Shown: positions 16,452 to 23,418 of the stretch, one piece after another
Position numbering within the stretch: position 1 is the first letter of the stretch
Layout of the letters: each line of letters starts with the position of its first letter
DNA from: UBA830 sp038146925
Lineage (GTDB): Bacteria > Pseudomonadota > Alphaproteobacteria > MPNO01 > UBA830
Direction: 5' to 3'
Assembly: GCA_038146925.1 (NCBI GenBank)
Contig: JAYQSP010000011.1
Span: forward strand, 1,240,001 to 1,304,000
Length of the DNA stretch: 64,000 bases
The notes under the pieces: generated by a model
Databases searched by the model: none
The model's input: only the letters and a program-made list of their open reading frames with translations
What the model was told of the DNA's origin: nothing
Made by a program: the position numbers and the translations under genes

Positions 16452-17339
16452 CTAGAAATTAGGTGCGGCGTTGAACGAGCCGACCACGTAGGCGGAAACC
16501 TTCACCTCGTCGGTTGTGTCAGCGCCCAGTTCGATTGGTGTCTGGTGCTTCGGATGGTCGGAGCGGGGCCACAGCCAGCCCTGACCGTCGTCGTCGACCA
16601 CGAACTCCTTGACTGTCGCTTCAACGGAGCCGTCCCGGTCGAGGCGCTCCACAATCACGTGGTCACCCGATCGCAGGTCACGCTTCACCGCCCAGACCGG
16701 AAGGCATATGACGACGCTGCCCTCCTTGTAGTGGCGGTTCATGCTCTCGCCGCGAACCTCCAGGCCAAAGCAGTGGGAGCGGGTGGGGGAGGTACTGACA
16801 CTCTCAGGTAATGGAACGGTAACGCTATATAGAGAGGCGTCGTCGTAGTCGGGGAAAGTTTCCTGAAAGTCACCCGCCGTGACGAAGCCGATCACCGGTA
16901 TCGAGCCGGGGGCCTCCGCGAACATCTCGTCGCCGTTGATGCGGGAGACGGGGACGTTGGCAACTCGGGCCAACACCTCATAGGTGTCGGTTGTGACGCG
17001 TTGGCTGTACCCATTCAGGAAGTTCAGCAACACGTTGGCCGCGACACCGGCTTCCTTGCACCAGCCGCTGGCGGAGATCTTGTGCTGATCCATGAATAGG
17101 CGCAGCGCACGGCGACGGGTGTCGGTGTCGACCTGGTGGGGGTCGGGCGCTCGGACCTTCTGCTTAAGTATGGAGGCGACCTCGGCGCGTATCTCTTCGA
17201 TCGAGGGCCGTGAGGCGGCGTCGGTGGCGGGGTCTACTGGCGCGAACTGACGCGCTCGAACCTTGCGGGGTTTCTTCCCCGACTTCACCAGATCCGCCTG
17301 CGCCTCTGCGGGGGACCTGCGTTTTTTCATTGCAACCAT
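16452..17339 (-). CDS. CI-like repressor with S24 (LexA-type) peptidase domain
   Basis: 295 aa. A basic N-terminal tail is followed by an HTH region at about 75-130 (HKISASGWCKEAGVAANVL then a recognition-like NFLNGYSQRVTTDTYEVL). The C-terminal S24 domain has the cleavage-type IGFVTAGDFQE segment near 155, the catalytic serine in LEVRGESMNRHY near 200, and a lysine in EATVKEF near 250. It should repress the rightward early genes and be inactivated by RecA-stimulated self-cleavage. It is divergent from a Cro-like gene across a 94-nt region holding palindromic operators. ATG at 17330 is an alternative start; neither has a strong ribosome-binding site. Confidence 0.85.
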   Translation of the reverse strand: MVAMKKRRSPAEAQADLVKSGKKPRKVRARQFAPVDPATDAASRPSIEEIRAEVASILKQKVRAPDPHQVDTDTRRRALRLFMDQHKISASGWCKEAGVAANVLLNFLNGYSQRVTTDTYEVLARVANVPVSRINGDEMFAEAPGSIPVIGFVTAGDFQETFPDYDDASLYSVTVPLPESVSTSPTRSHCFGLEVRGESMNRHYKEGSVVICLPVWAVKRDLRSGDHVIVERLDRDGSVEATVKEFVVDDDGQGWLWPRSDHPKHQTPIELGADTTDEVKVSAYVVGSFNAAPNF

Positions 17340-17373
17340 TTGGTGGCTCTTTTTTTTCGCAGATCACAATCTA

Positions 17374-17424
17374 ATGTGGTTATAATTTCACATCAAGCTG
17401 TTATCTTTGCACATTCATAATGTG
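17374..17424. promoter_or_regulatory. operator region between repressor and Cro-like gene
   Basis: Two dyads share the half-site AATGTG/CACATT. One is ATGTG-N10-CACAT at 17374-17393; the other is the perfect CACATT-CAT-AATGTG at 17410-17424. The AT-rich core TTATAAT inside the first could be a -10 element. Position between a CI-like and a Cro-like gene makes these the likely binding sites of one or both proteins. Confidence 0.6.
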
Positions 17425-17432
17425 AAAATGAG

Positions 17433-17642
17433 GTGTTGCGATGGCCCCAGCGGCGATGGTCGAACTCTTTCGGAAAATACTTGTCGTGGACCGTTCAGTG
17501 GCAAAAAAACCGGATGGCCAAAGAAGCGGGACTTTCAGTGAATGCGGTGAACGGTATCCACGACAATTTCTGGAACCCCAACTTCCGGACGTTGAATAAA
17601 CTTGAGGCGTACATGATCCAAAAGGGGTACGCCGATGACTAA
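17433..17642 (+). CDS. small HTH protein, Cro-like candidate
   Basis: 69 aa from a GTG at 17433. The informative part is the C-terminal 45 residues: NRMAKEAGLSVNAVNGIHDN is an HTH with a recognition helix, followed by WNPNFRTLNKLEAYMIQKGY, a layout typical of small phage regulators. It starts rightward just after the operator palindromes and opposite the CI-like repressor, where Cro is expected. Its last codons overlap the next ATG (17635), supporting the frame. The N-terminal 20 residues look less natural, so the exact start is uncertain. Confidence 0.55.
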   Translation: MLRWPQRRWSNSFGKYLSWTVQWQKNRMAKEAGLSVNAVNGIHDNFWNPNFRTLNKLEAYMIQKGYADD

Positions 17643-17994
17643 CTTCCGAGCCAAGGGCATGCATCGGGAAAACGAATTTGTCGGGCTGCACGAAGATGTC
17701 AACGTGCCGGCCCGGCGAAATTCCGCGATGTACAGCAAGGGTCACGAACTACTGGTCCAGGTCATTCCAGGTACCAATCACTTCTCGTCAGAGGTTAAGG
17801 GCCGAAAGGCCGGCGCTCCGCCCATGAAGACGCTTAACAAGTGGCGGCGTCACGACCCGGACCTGCTCTTCATTAAGGAAGACCGTCAGGACCCAATCGT
17901 GGTCATGTTGTGGTCCCCCTATGAGCGGTTGCTGGCCGCGTTCGATCGGACCAGCGACGGTCGCGATGCGGACGAAAAGTGGGAGTACGCGTGA
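17635..17994 (+). CDS. hypothetical phage early protein
   Basis: 119 aa, soluble, rich in charged residues. It begins inside the stop region of the Cro-like gene (8-nt overlap) and its own TGA overlaps the next ATG (17994), so it is part of a tightly packed rightward early operon. It contains a central basic stretch (VKGRKAGAPPMKTLNKWRRH) and an acidic C-terminus. No catalytic motif is recognised. Tight overlaps on both sides are the main argument that it is real. Confidence 0.55.
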   Translation: MTNFRAKGMHRENEFVGLHEDVNVPARRNSAMYSKGHELLVQVIPGTNHFSSEVKGRKAGAPPMKTLNKWRRHDPDLLFIKEDRQDPIVVMLWSPYERLLAAFDRTSDGRDADEKWEYA

Positions 17995-18080
17995 TGCAGC
18001 TAACCCAAGTAGTTCGTCACCTGTCGGCGTCATCGCTCAACATCTACAAGGCGGATCCCGTTTTGTGGGTGGTTCAGTAG
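17994..18080 (+). pseudogene. possible N-terminal remnant of a PD-(D/E)XK nuclease gene
   Basis: ATG 17994 overlaps the previous stop (TGATG) and reads 28 codons, MQLTQVVRHLSASSLNIYKA and on to DPVLWV, before a TAG. An S-x-SSLN-x-(Y/W)-x-A-x-P-x-LW pattern opens many phage and RecB-like PD-(D/E)XK nucleases, so this may be what remains of one. No continuation is visible in any frame downstream, where the hairpin region begins. The evidence is a short pattern only. Confidence 0.3.
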
Positions 18081-18317
18081 CTCTTGAAGGTGCGAGTTAC
18101 CTCGTTCTCAAGTGGCCTGGGAGGGCTGAATAATGCTGGCGGAAGATTGGCGGGACAATTTTCCCCCATACCCCCTCGAAGTTTTTCGGCCGCTTCGCGG
18201 CGTCGAAAAAACTTCCGGGAAGCTGGGGAGCGAAAAAGGGATACACCGCTCCCCAGCCCCGGAGGCTGCGGGAGAGGTCTTGGCTCCTTCCCGCAAGTGG
18301 CTGTCCCAACACAGCCA
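18081..18317 (+). other. region of five successive hairpins, candidate structured RNA
   Basis: Between two phage early genes lie five consecutive dyads. (1) CTTGA-AGGT / ACCT-TCAAG, 18083-18112. (2) GAAGTTTTTCG with CGAAAAAACTTC plus GCCGC-TTC-GCGGC, 18178-18215. (3) GCTGGGGAGCG with CGCTCCCCAGC, a perfect 11-bp stem, 18222-18257. (4) GCGGGA with TCCCGC, 18268-18294. (5) TGGCTGT with ACAGCCA, 18298-18317. An open frame crosses it (18133-18366) but looks unlike protein. The density of strong stems suggests a structured non-coding RNA or a mobile palindromic element. Confidence 0.45.
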
Positions 18318-18362
18318 TACCCATGAACTATGTCCGACCCTCGGTGAGGGGAGTGCGACACA

Positions 18363-18890
18363 ATGACTGACGCGAAGGAACTCAAGCGCATCCGCATTCA
18401 GGCTGTGGCTAACGGCGTCGACGAGGTGGCTGTCGCGATGGAGCGCAAGTGGGGTGTGGACCGCCTCAGACGCACGGTATCGGACGACCTCCGGGAACGG
18501 TTCCACCGTCAGGCCCGCAAGTGGAATGAGGCTCTGTTCAACTACGACCTCCCGGAAATCTATAAGCACGGCACCGCCATGCGGAAGGGCTGGCAGATGC
18601 TGTACCGGGTGGCCGAGCAAGCGGGCGCTGGCGCCCTAAAGCCCCATGTGTGGGAGGCTGTCAGCCCGTCGGGGAAGGTCATAGCCCTGGTACCTGATGA
18701 GGCCCACGGACCCGCCGCAGCTGAAACCAGCAACGGTCGATGGGTGGAGGTTTGGACCATTCAGGAAATCGCTCGACTGATCGAGCAGGAGCCGTGGTCA
18801 GTCGTCGGCAAGGTGAAGGAGGCCTTCCCTGGCGCGATCGTGACTGACTTCAGGCAGAAGGATCTATTAGATGACGAAATCCCATTCTGA
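18363..18890 (+). CDS. hypothetical phage early protein
   Basis: 175 aa, soluble, with a basic helical N-terminus (KELKRIRIQAVANGVDEVAVA) and an acidic end (KDLLDDEIPF). The middle segment PHVWEAVSPSGKVIALVPDE and the following VEVWTIQEIARLI look like folded beta and helix elements. No domain I can name. The stop lies inside the next gene (20-nt overlap), and codon use matches the neighbouring phage genes, so it belongs to the rightward early operon. Confidence 0.6.
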   Translation: MTDAKELKRIRIQAVANGVDEVAVAMERKWGVDRLRRTVSDDLRERFHRQARKWNEALFNYDLPEIYKHGTAMRKGWQMLYRVAEQAGAGALKPHVWEAVSPSGKVIALVPDEAHGPAAAETSNGRWVEVWTIQEIARLIEQEPWSVVGKVKEAFPGAIVTDFRQKDLLDDEIPF

Positions 18891-19122
18891 TCCCGTTCAC
18901 CGGCCCGACCACTATGCACGGTGGCCGATCGAGCCGATGCAGCTTCTGCTCCGCAATATATGCGATTACTGGCGCGGCAACGTCGTGAAGTACGTCATGA
19001 GAGCTTGCCACAAGGTGCAGCCGGGCAAGACGGTGGCGGAAAGCGAGATCGAGGATCTGCGCAAGGCAATCCGCTACCTGGAAATGTGCGTGAATCTGCT
19101 GAAGGGGGAGCGGGAACTGTGA
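18871..19122 (+). CDS. DUF3310 family phage protein
   Basis: 83 aa. It carries the DUF3310 signature: DPVHRPDHYARWPIEPMQLL at the N-terminus, YWRGNVVKYVMRACHK in the middle, and EIEDLRKAIRYLEM at the end. The family is found in many phages and prophages, often annotated as nucleotide kinase-like, but biochemical function is not established. It overlaps the previous gene by 20 nt and its TGA overlaps the next GTG start. This is the clearest phage marker in the early operon. Confidence 0.85.
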   Translation: MTKSHSDPVHRPDHYARWPIEPMQLLLRNICDYWRGNVVKYVMRACHKVQPGKTVAESEIEDLRKAIRYLEMCVNLLKGEREL

Positions 19123-19250
19123 TTTACGAAATGGAGATTACGGTCATCGATCCGGAAACCATGGAGCCGAGGAAGGTGGTGGCGGTCATCAACACGGTAA
19201 CTGTGAAACGACGCACCTTCCGATCGGCCATGACGCGTCGACAATCTTGA
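19119..19250 (+). CDS. small hypothetical phage protein, 43 aa
   Basis: A GTG at 19119 overlaps the DUF3310 stop (GTGA) and opens 43 codons: MIYEMEITVIDPETMEPRKV and a basic C-terminus (VKRRTFRSAMTRRQS). Overlap with the previous gene and a short gap (15 nt) to the next support translation as part of the operon. The family is not recognised. It could be a DNA-binding or accessory peptide, but there is no direct evidence. Confidence 0.45.
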   Translation: MIYEMEITVIDPETMEPRKVVAVINTVTVKRRTFRSAMTRRQS

Positions 19251-19265
19251 TTGAGGACAATCCCG

Positions 19266-19478
19266 ATGACTGAGGAGGACATCGACGGCCGACCGCAGGT
19301 CAAATACATCCTGAAGGCCGCCCGGACGGGCCACGCAGCCGTGGCACAGAATGTGAAGGAGGGGCCGATCGCGTTTTACATTCACAAGGGCTGGATCGAC
19401 GAGACCCAGCGCGACTCCGGCGTAATCTTCCTGGATTTGTGGGAGGCGGCGCAGATCGGCGTGAGGGCGATCAACTAG
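19266..19478 (+). CDS. hypothetical phage protein, possibly 5' half of an amber-split gene
   Basis: 70 aa from the ATG at 19266, ending in TAG at 19476-19478. The body (QVKYILKAARTGHAAVAQNV, then YIHKGWIDETQRDSGVIFLD) is well-formed and ends EAAQIGVRAIN. The same frame continues past the TAG into VYGVSAKEDPKPAQAEALHE and a further domain, so the amber codon may split one longer gene. Function unknown; tied to phage replication or regulation by position only. Confidence 0.55.
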   Translation: MTEEDIDGRPQVKYILKAARTGHAAVAQNVKEGPIAFYIHKGWIDETQRDSGVIFLDLWEAAQIGVRAIN

Positions 19479-19832
19479 GACACGGTCTATGGCGTCAGCG
19501 CCAAGGAGGACCCAAAACCCGCCCAGGCGGAGGCGTTGCATGAGTTACGGCGCATTCTCAGGGACACCAACAAGGTCGGCAGGGCGATCCTCATCGCTGT
19601 CTGCGGCGAGGGCCGTGCCATGAAGGAATTTGAGCGGCAGGCGGGCTGGCGGGACCGCTACGGGATTGAGAGGCTTCGCGAAGCCTTCGACGATGTGGCA
19701 GAATGTCAGAGTCTGATTGCTAGAAGGCGCCGACCCGAGGAGTTACGCCTCCGGCTTATCCGTCGAGTGGGCTTCGACAAACATCTTCAGGAATGCCTTC
19801 TTTTCAACGAAGCCCGCAGCGTTCGGTTTTAG
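19479..19832 (+). pseudogene. C-terminal domain downstream of an in-frame amber codon (DUF6456-like)
   Basis: In frame with the gene ending at 19478, this segment reads KPAQAEALHELRRIL and then a conserved-looking VCGEGRAMKEFERQAGWRDR and YGIERLREAFDDVAEC, reminiscent of the helical DUF6456-type domain of alphaproteobacterial phage regulators. A TTG at 19536 could start it separately. After about 19712 the sequence diverges into the antisense of the EF-hand gene. A diverged second copy of its tail (RLREALDDVPECLGLITRRL) with a proper stop lies at 20411-20480. It therefore looks interrupted at both ends. Confidence 0.5.
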
Positions 19833-20057
19833 TGCTACGAAGCTTTGCACAAATTTCGTCATAGCCGACGCTTTAAATTCCGCCTCTGACACACGTTCGT
19901 CACCATTGGCGTCCATCTGGGAGAAGTACTTTTCTGCCATCCGCTGTGCGGAGTGCGTGTGCGTCGTCCCGCCACAGCTCATAGCGTAGGCCGAACCGGA
20001 AATTAAGGCTGTCACGAGTACGATTATCGAGAGTGTCGCTGCTTGGGTGATTTTCAT
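19743..20057 (-). CDS. exported EF-hand calcium-binding protein
   Basis: 104 aa from ATG 20057, with GGAGCAC upstream. A signal peptide (residues 1-24, ending SAYA) is followed by MSCGGTTHTHS and an EF-hand: helix AQRMAEKYFSQM, then a canonical loop DANGDERVSEAE with D/N/D/E ligands, then a short helix. A second, loop-less helix pair ends the protein, so probably one Ca2+ per monomer. It is transcribed against the surrounding phage genes. The duplicated phage-gene tails on each side suggest that this cassette arrived later. Confidence 0.75.
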   Translation of the reverse strand: MKITQAATLSIIVLVTALISGSAYAMSCGGTTHTHSAQRMAEKYFSQMDANGDERVSEAEFKASAMTKFVQSFVALKPNAAGFVEKKAFLKMFVEAHSTDKPEA

Positions 20058-20529
20058 CTGAGTGCTCCGTTTCTCAATTTTACGCATTTTCAATAGTTTT
20101 GTTATCCGGTGCGTGGAGCGTTCCGTGAGCGTTTCGTGTCTCACATCTAACGAATACTTCCTGCGGCCGAACGACGTTCGGTCTATGTCATCGTAAATAA
20201 CGCCCAGCACAGGACTTAGAACGAGTTCATGTGGGATACCCAGTTGCCCGACGCGTAGCAACGGTCACCAAAAGCGCAAATTCGTTCGATTAGGTAGGTC
20301 ATGTCTATCACCATCTGTTGGAATCTAACCTTTTATACGACTGCATTCTTTCAATGGATTTCGCGAGGTAGCTTTTCGTCTTTGCGCTAGATGATGTGGC
20401 AGAATTTTGGGAGACTTCGCGAAGCGCTCGATGATGTGCCAGAATGTCTAGGACTTATAACGCGGAGGCTCGCGCCATAAATTTGTCTCTCAACACTTCA
20501 GCAGTCGATTAGTCGGAGGTTCCGCCACG
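20058..20529. other. intergenic region with remnant of a duplicated gene tail
   Basis: Most of this stretch has no gene. At 20411-20480 a diverged copy of the segment at 19674-19712 occurs: CTTCGCGAAG, GATGATGTG and CAGAATGTC are shared. It encodes RLREALDDVPECLGLITRRL and a stop, the better-looking C-terminus of the phage gene at 19479. A third partial copy (GATGATGTGGCAGAAT) lies at 20391-20406. The part before 20390 is probably the promoter region of the leftward EF-hand gene. Confidence 0.5.
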
Positions 20530-20691
20530 ATGCAAATGTGGAAGAAAATTGCCTGGGGGTTGTCGTTCCTGTGGTTGGGAGGCCTTATTGCAGGAACGAC
20601 TTGGGGGCTTACCGCCATGATTGGATTGGCGGTGATCTGGGCTATTGCCTTTGTTTTCCGCAAAAACATAGACGCGAAATTTGAGGATTAA
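20530..20691 (+). CDS. small two-segment membrane protein, 53 aa
   Basis: An ATG at 20530, 12 nt after CGGAGG, opens 53 codons: MQMWKKIAWGLSFLWLGGLI then a second hydrophobic run (LTAMIGLAVIWAIAFVF) and a charged end (RKNIDAKFED). Two membrane helices joined by a short turn fit a holin-like or small stress membrane protein. A further tiny frame follows 6 nt downstream. Family not recognised; translation is likely from the ribosome-binding site and composition. Confidence 0.5.
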   Translation: MQMWKKIAWGLSFLWLGGLIAGTTWGLTAMIGLAVIWAIAFVFRKNIDAKFED

Positions 20692-20697
20692 ATCGAA

Positions 20698-20754
20698 TGG
20701 ACCCCTTCCTCACATTCCTTATCGACGGCCTGCTGCGCGTCCTGTTCGGGTAAC
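20698..20754 (+). CDS. possible 18-aa hydrophobic peptide
   Basis: ATG 20698 follows GAGGATTAAATCG, so it has a plausible ribosome-binding site inside the stop region of the 53-aa gene. It reads MDPFLTFLIDGLLRVLFG and stops. It would be a single amphipathic membrane-active helix, like type I toxins or small membrane regulators. Frames this short arise by chance, so this is only a candidate. Confidence 0.25.
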
Positions 20755-20849
20755 CCCAAACGTTTATGTGAATTACACGCTAATTCCTATTATGTATTGA
20801 AAATAATGGGCTTTTCAGCGTTATTATCGGGCCGTTTTCACGTAAAATA

Positions 20850-21113
20850 TTAATAAGATGGACTTGTTGCGAACGGGCTGTCCCCGTCCTTCCAAGCCAG
20901 CGGAGAGCGCAGCTGTTTGTCAGCTTTCCCGCCGCATTCCGAGCACTTGAACTTCATGTCTACGAAGGATTTCTTGCCTCGGCCAGCTGCCTGCATTTCG
21001 GCCAGGTCCAGGTCTACCCACCGGCGGCACGGAACGCAGTTGAGGGCCAACGTGTAGCCCCAACGCGTCAGGTCGTCGATCGTTTCGATGGTCACGGGTG
21101 TCACTTTTGGCAT
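20850..21113 (-). CDS. small zinc-ribbon-like protein
   Basis: 87 aa from ATG 21113 (ATG 21122 also possible). Two CxxC-type pairs, NCVPCRRW near 25 and FKCSECGGKA near 56, are spaced as in a zinc ribbon. Between them lies a helix (LDLAEMQAAGRGKKSF). Similar small proteins are common in alphaproteobacterial phages and islands, with no assigned function. It is divergent from the gene at 21155. Confidence 0.6.
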   Translation of the reverse strand: MPKVTPVTIETIDDLTRWGYTLALNCVPCRRWVDLDLAEMQAAGRGKKSFVDMKFKCSECGGKADKQLRSPLAWKDGDSPFATSPSY

Positions 21114-21154
21114 GGGCCGCAAGTTTTACCGCAGACGCAGTTCCAGGGGAACAC

Positions 21155-21496
21155 ATGCACGACGAATATGACTTCCACTTGGAAACGATCATCAAGCCAG
21201 ATGAGATTGGCGGCCCGGCGCGTCTGGTTTTGCTCGCTCGGGCTTTCCTGACCGTCACGACGCGATGGACTTCGGCGATTGGGTCGTGGCTAGGACCCTT
21301 GGCGCTGGGCTTAAAGGCGCCCGCGCAGCGCCACGGCAAAATGGACGCTAGCGCCCGAAAAAAGCTGGGCAGCGTTTTTGTCTGGAAGATGATGGAAATC
21401 CCTGCAGAACGAGGAAAACGCGCCCCAAGGCTGCCTCCGGTAATCCCCAGAGAACTGGAAAAAGAACGCCGGAAACACAGAGTTTCCAGCGCGTAG
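21155..21496 (+). CDS. hypothetical protein at the end of the island
   Basis: 113 aa from ATG 21155; the frame is open to 21098 but that part overlaps the divergent zinc-ribbon gene. The N-terminus is acidic (MHDEYDFHLETIIKPDEI), a helical middle follows, and the C-terminus is strongly basic (ELEKERRKHRVSSA). No family recognised. Its codon use is intermediate. It is the last gene before chromosomal content resumes at the VOC protein, so the island boundary lies close to 21500-21580. Confidence 0.4.
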   Translation: MHDEYDFHLETIIKPDEIGGPARLVLLARAFLTVTTRWTSAIGSWLGPLALGLKAPAQRHGKMDASARKKLGSVFVWKMMEIPAERGKRAPRLPPVIPRELEKERRKHRVSSA

Positions 21497-21586
21497 CGGA
21501 TTACCACCTTTTCGAGGGGGAGGATGCGGGAGTAGATAGGGGAGCCTGCCACGACATGTGACTTTACCGAGAGTTGTCGAACAGTT

Positions 21587-22090
21587 TTATTCAGCTGCTT
21601 CCGCGGACGCGGCTTTCTTTGCTGCACGCTTTTCGAGTTTCTCGCGTTCGGCGGCGTCCACCGGCACCACGTCCTTCACCGAACCGCCCCAGCCAAGATG
21701 GGTACAGTCGATTATCACACCGTGGGGGTCGCGGAATTTCATTTCGTAGAATGTGTCGGGTGCATTCTCGTCCGGGCGTCCCTGGAAATACTTGCCGCCG
21801 GCGGCCTCGATTTTCTTTTCGGTCTCGTCGATGTCGTCGACCCAGAACCCCATGTGATGGATGCCCTGCCAGTTTTTGCCGCGCTCGTCCTCGCCCTCGA
21901 CATAGCCAGCCCATTCGTCCGTCTTGTAGGCGAGGAGGGCGACCGTGATCGTGCCGTCTGACACGTAACATCCCTTGGCGAGCGGAGAATCCGTCTTGCC
22001 GACCCGCTCCATGTCGAAGGCTTCGCAATAGAAGTCCGCAGCTTGTTCCGGATCGGGAACGGACAGCGCGATGTGACGAAGTTTAGCCAT
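21587..22090 (-). CDS. VOC (glyoxalase/bleomycin-resistance) family protein
   Basis: 167 aa with an AGGAGATT ribosome-binding site. The fold is a single VOC module pair: RHIALSVPDPEQAADFYCEAF at the start, GIHHMGFWVDDIDETEKKIE in the middle, and FRDPHGVIIDCTHLGWGG at the end, giving His/His/Glu-type metal positions. VOC proteins isomerise, cleave or bind small molecules with a divalent metal. A lysine- and alanine-rich tail (REKLEKRAAKKAASAEAAE) extends past the domain. It lies 26 nt downstream of an amidohydrolase gene on the same strand, so they probably act in one pathway. Confidence 0.85.
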   Translation of the reverse strand: MAKLRHIALSVPDPEQAADFYCEAFDMERVGKTDSPLAKGCYVSDGTITVALLAYKTDEWAGYVEGEDERGKNWQGIHHMGFWVDDIDETEKKIEAAGGKYFQGRPDENAPDTFYEMKFRDPHGVIIDCTHLGWGGSVKDVVPVDAAEREKLEKRAAKKAASAEAAE

Positions 22091-22116
22091 GGGTAATCTC
22101 CTGTAATTCGGATCGG

Positions 22117-23268
22117 TCAGGCCGCGATCTGCGACGCGTCCGGTCCTTTAAGGTGGAACATTTCGAGGCATCGATCAAACACCACGCGCTTGCGAATTTC
22201 CGGATCGACCCCGGCGAAGGTCTTCTCCATAACTTCGTCTGCGTTGGGCCATACGCCCTGGCCGTGAGGATAGTCAGCGCCCCACATAAGGATGTCAGCC
22301 ATCCCGGATTCCGGGTGCTGCAGCATCATGCCGGCAACGTAGTCTTCTTCGTAGGTGATGGTGACCTGGCGCTTGACGTATTCGCTGGGCATTTCCTTCA
22401 GACCGGTATCGGCGAACAGGCCGGGGCGTTCGACGGCCTGACGGTCCATCCACTGCAACAGCATTGGACCCCAGCCGGCACGGCATTCGCCGTAATTGTA
22501 GCGCAGTTTCGGATGGCGCATCAGCGTACCGGAATAGGCGAGTTGAGAGATCGGCTTCGCCGCGCTGAACGGCACGCAGGAAAAATAGGCCATGCGGACG
22601 CCGCGTTCGAGAAGAGGATAGGGCGCGCCTGCCTTATCGCCGATGTGGCTGCAAACCGTGACGTCGCCATCTTCGCAGGCAGACCAGAAGGGATCCCAGC
22701 ATTCTTCCCAGATTTCCTTTGCCATGTCGGCGATGGGAAATTCGACCGCCTTGCACCCGAGCTTTTTCACGCGCTCCAGCTCGGCGAGTGTGGCTTCGGG
22801 ATCGAACACCGGCATGATCGGCAGCATCAGCAGCCGGTCGGGGCTGACGGTGTTCAGCTCCGTCATCCAGTCGTTGTAGACGCGATGTACTTCATGACGC
22901 AGAGCGACGTCGTGAATTTCCCATTTGCGCACGGACGCGTAACCGACATAGGCCCAGATACCCGCCATATCCATGTGCTTTAAAATTATTTCCGGATCTG
23001 CCGGCGGTAGGGCACCGTCAGGCAGGTCTTTGGCATGCTCACCGTAATAAGCTTCGAGAGTGTTGCGGTTGTCGGGACTGTCAGCGGCACCTCCGTCGCG
23101 TCCTGCGAAGACGCGTCCTTCCCACTCCCAAACCCAAGACCCGTCATGTTCGATGACCTTAGGCGCGTCGTTTCGGAATTTTTCCTGAACACGATCCTGC
23201 CACAAATTCGCGGGGATCCATCGCTGGTCGATATGGTTATCTGCTGAGTTGTATTTGTACGTTGGCAT
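22117..23268 (-). CDS. amidohydrolase family protein (ACMSD-type barrel)
   Basis: 383 aa from ATG 23268 (GTG 23277 is 3 codons earlier). The metal site is visible as NSADNHID near the N-terminus, SHIGDKAG near 205, and the closing WGADYPHGQG near 335. The family includes decarboxylases and hydrolases of carboxylated aromatics and lactones. It is followed by the VOC gene (26 nt after its stop) and preceded by a TctC-type solute-binding protein on the same strand, though a hairpin terminator lies between. The reaction is not readable. Confidence 0.82.
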   Translation of the reverse strand: MPTYKYNSADNHIDQRWIPANLWQDRVQEKFRNDAPKVIEHDGSWVWEWEGRVFAGRDGGAADSPDNRNTLEAYYGEHAKDLPDGALPPADPEIILKHMDMAGIWAYVGYASVRKWEIHDVALRHEVHRVYNDWMTELNTVSPDRLLMLPIMPVFDPEATLAELERVKKLGCKAVEFPIADMAKEIWEECWDPFWSACEDGDVTVCSHIGDKAGAPYPLLERGVRMAYFSCVPFSAAKPISQLAYSGTLMRHPKLRYNYGECRAGWGPMLLQWMDRQAVERPGLFADTGLKEMPSEYVKRQVTITYEEDYVAGMMLQHPESGMADILMWGADYPHGQGVWPNADEVMEKTFAGVDPEIRKRVVFDRCLEMFHLKGPDASQIAA

Positions 23269-23369
23269 TTTTTGCACTCTAGATGGCGGTTAACTCGGGT
23301 GTATAGAGTTTATGTATCCAAGATACTATCACCCTGCACTTAAAATTAGGTTCATGCGGTGCACATAAC

Positions 23370-23396
23370 AACGGCCCCCTCTAAGAGGGGGCCGTT
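23370..23396 (-). terminator. hairpin terminator after the TctC-type gene
   Basis: A perfect 12-bp stem, AACGGCCCCCTC (23370-23381) with GAGGGGGCCGTT (23385-23396), and a 3-nt loop lie 22 nt beyond the stop of the leftward solute-binding protein. The flanking T-run is short on both sides, so it may act with Rho or as a processing stop. Confidence 0.65.
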
Positions 23397-23418
23397 TACG
23401 TGACGAGCCTGAGACCAG

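Noticed and set aside
18133..18366. 78-codon frame ending in a 4-nt overlap with the next gene
   Set aside because: The overlap is suggestive, but the translation is dominated by the hairpin stems and has no protein-like pattern; treated as part of the structured region.
20400..21600. Right attachment site matching the tRNA-Pro 3' end
   Set aside because: No copy of the GGTTCGAATCC-to-CCA segment was found by eye near the island's end; the boundary stays uncertain.
20920..21627. 235-codon minus-strand frame across the island edge
   Set aside because: Composition is rich in Arg, Ser and Pro, it overlaps two better genes, and it crosses into the VOC gene.
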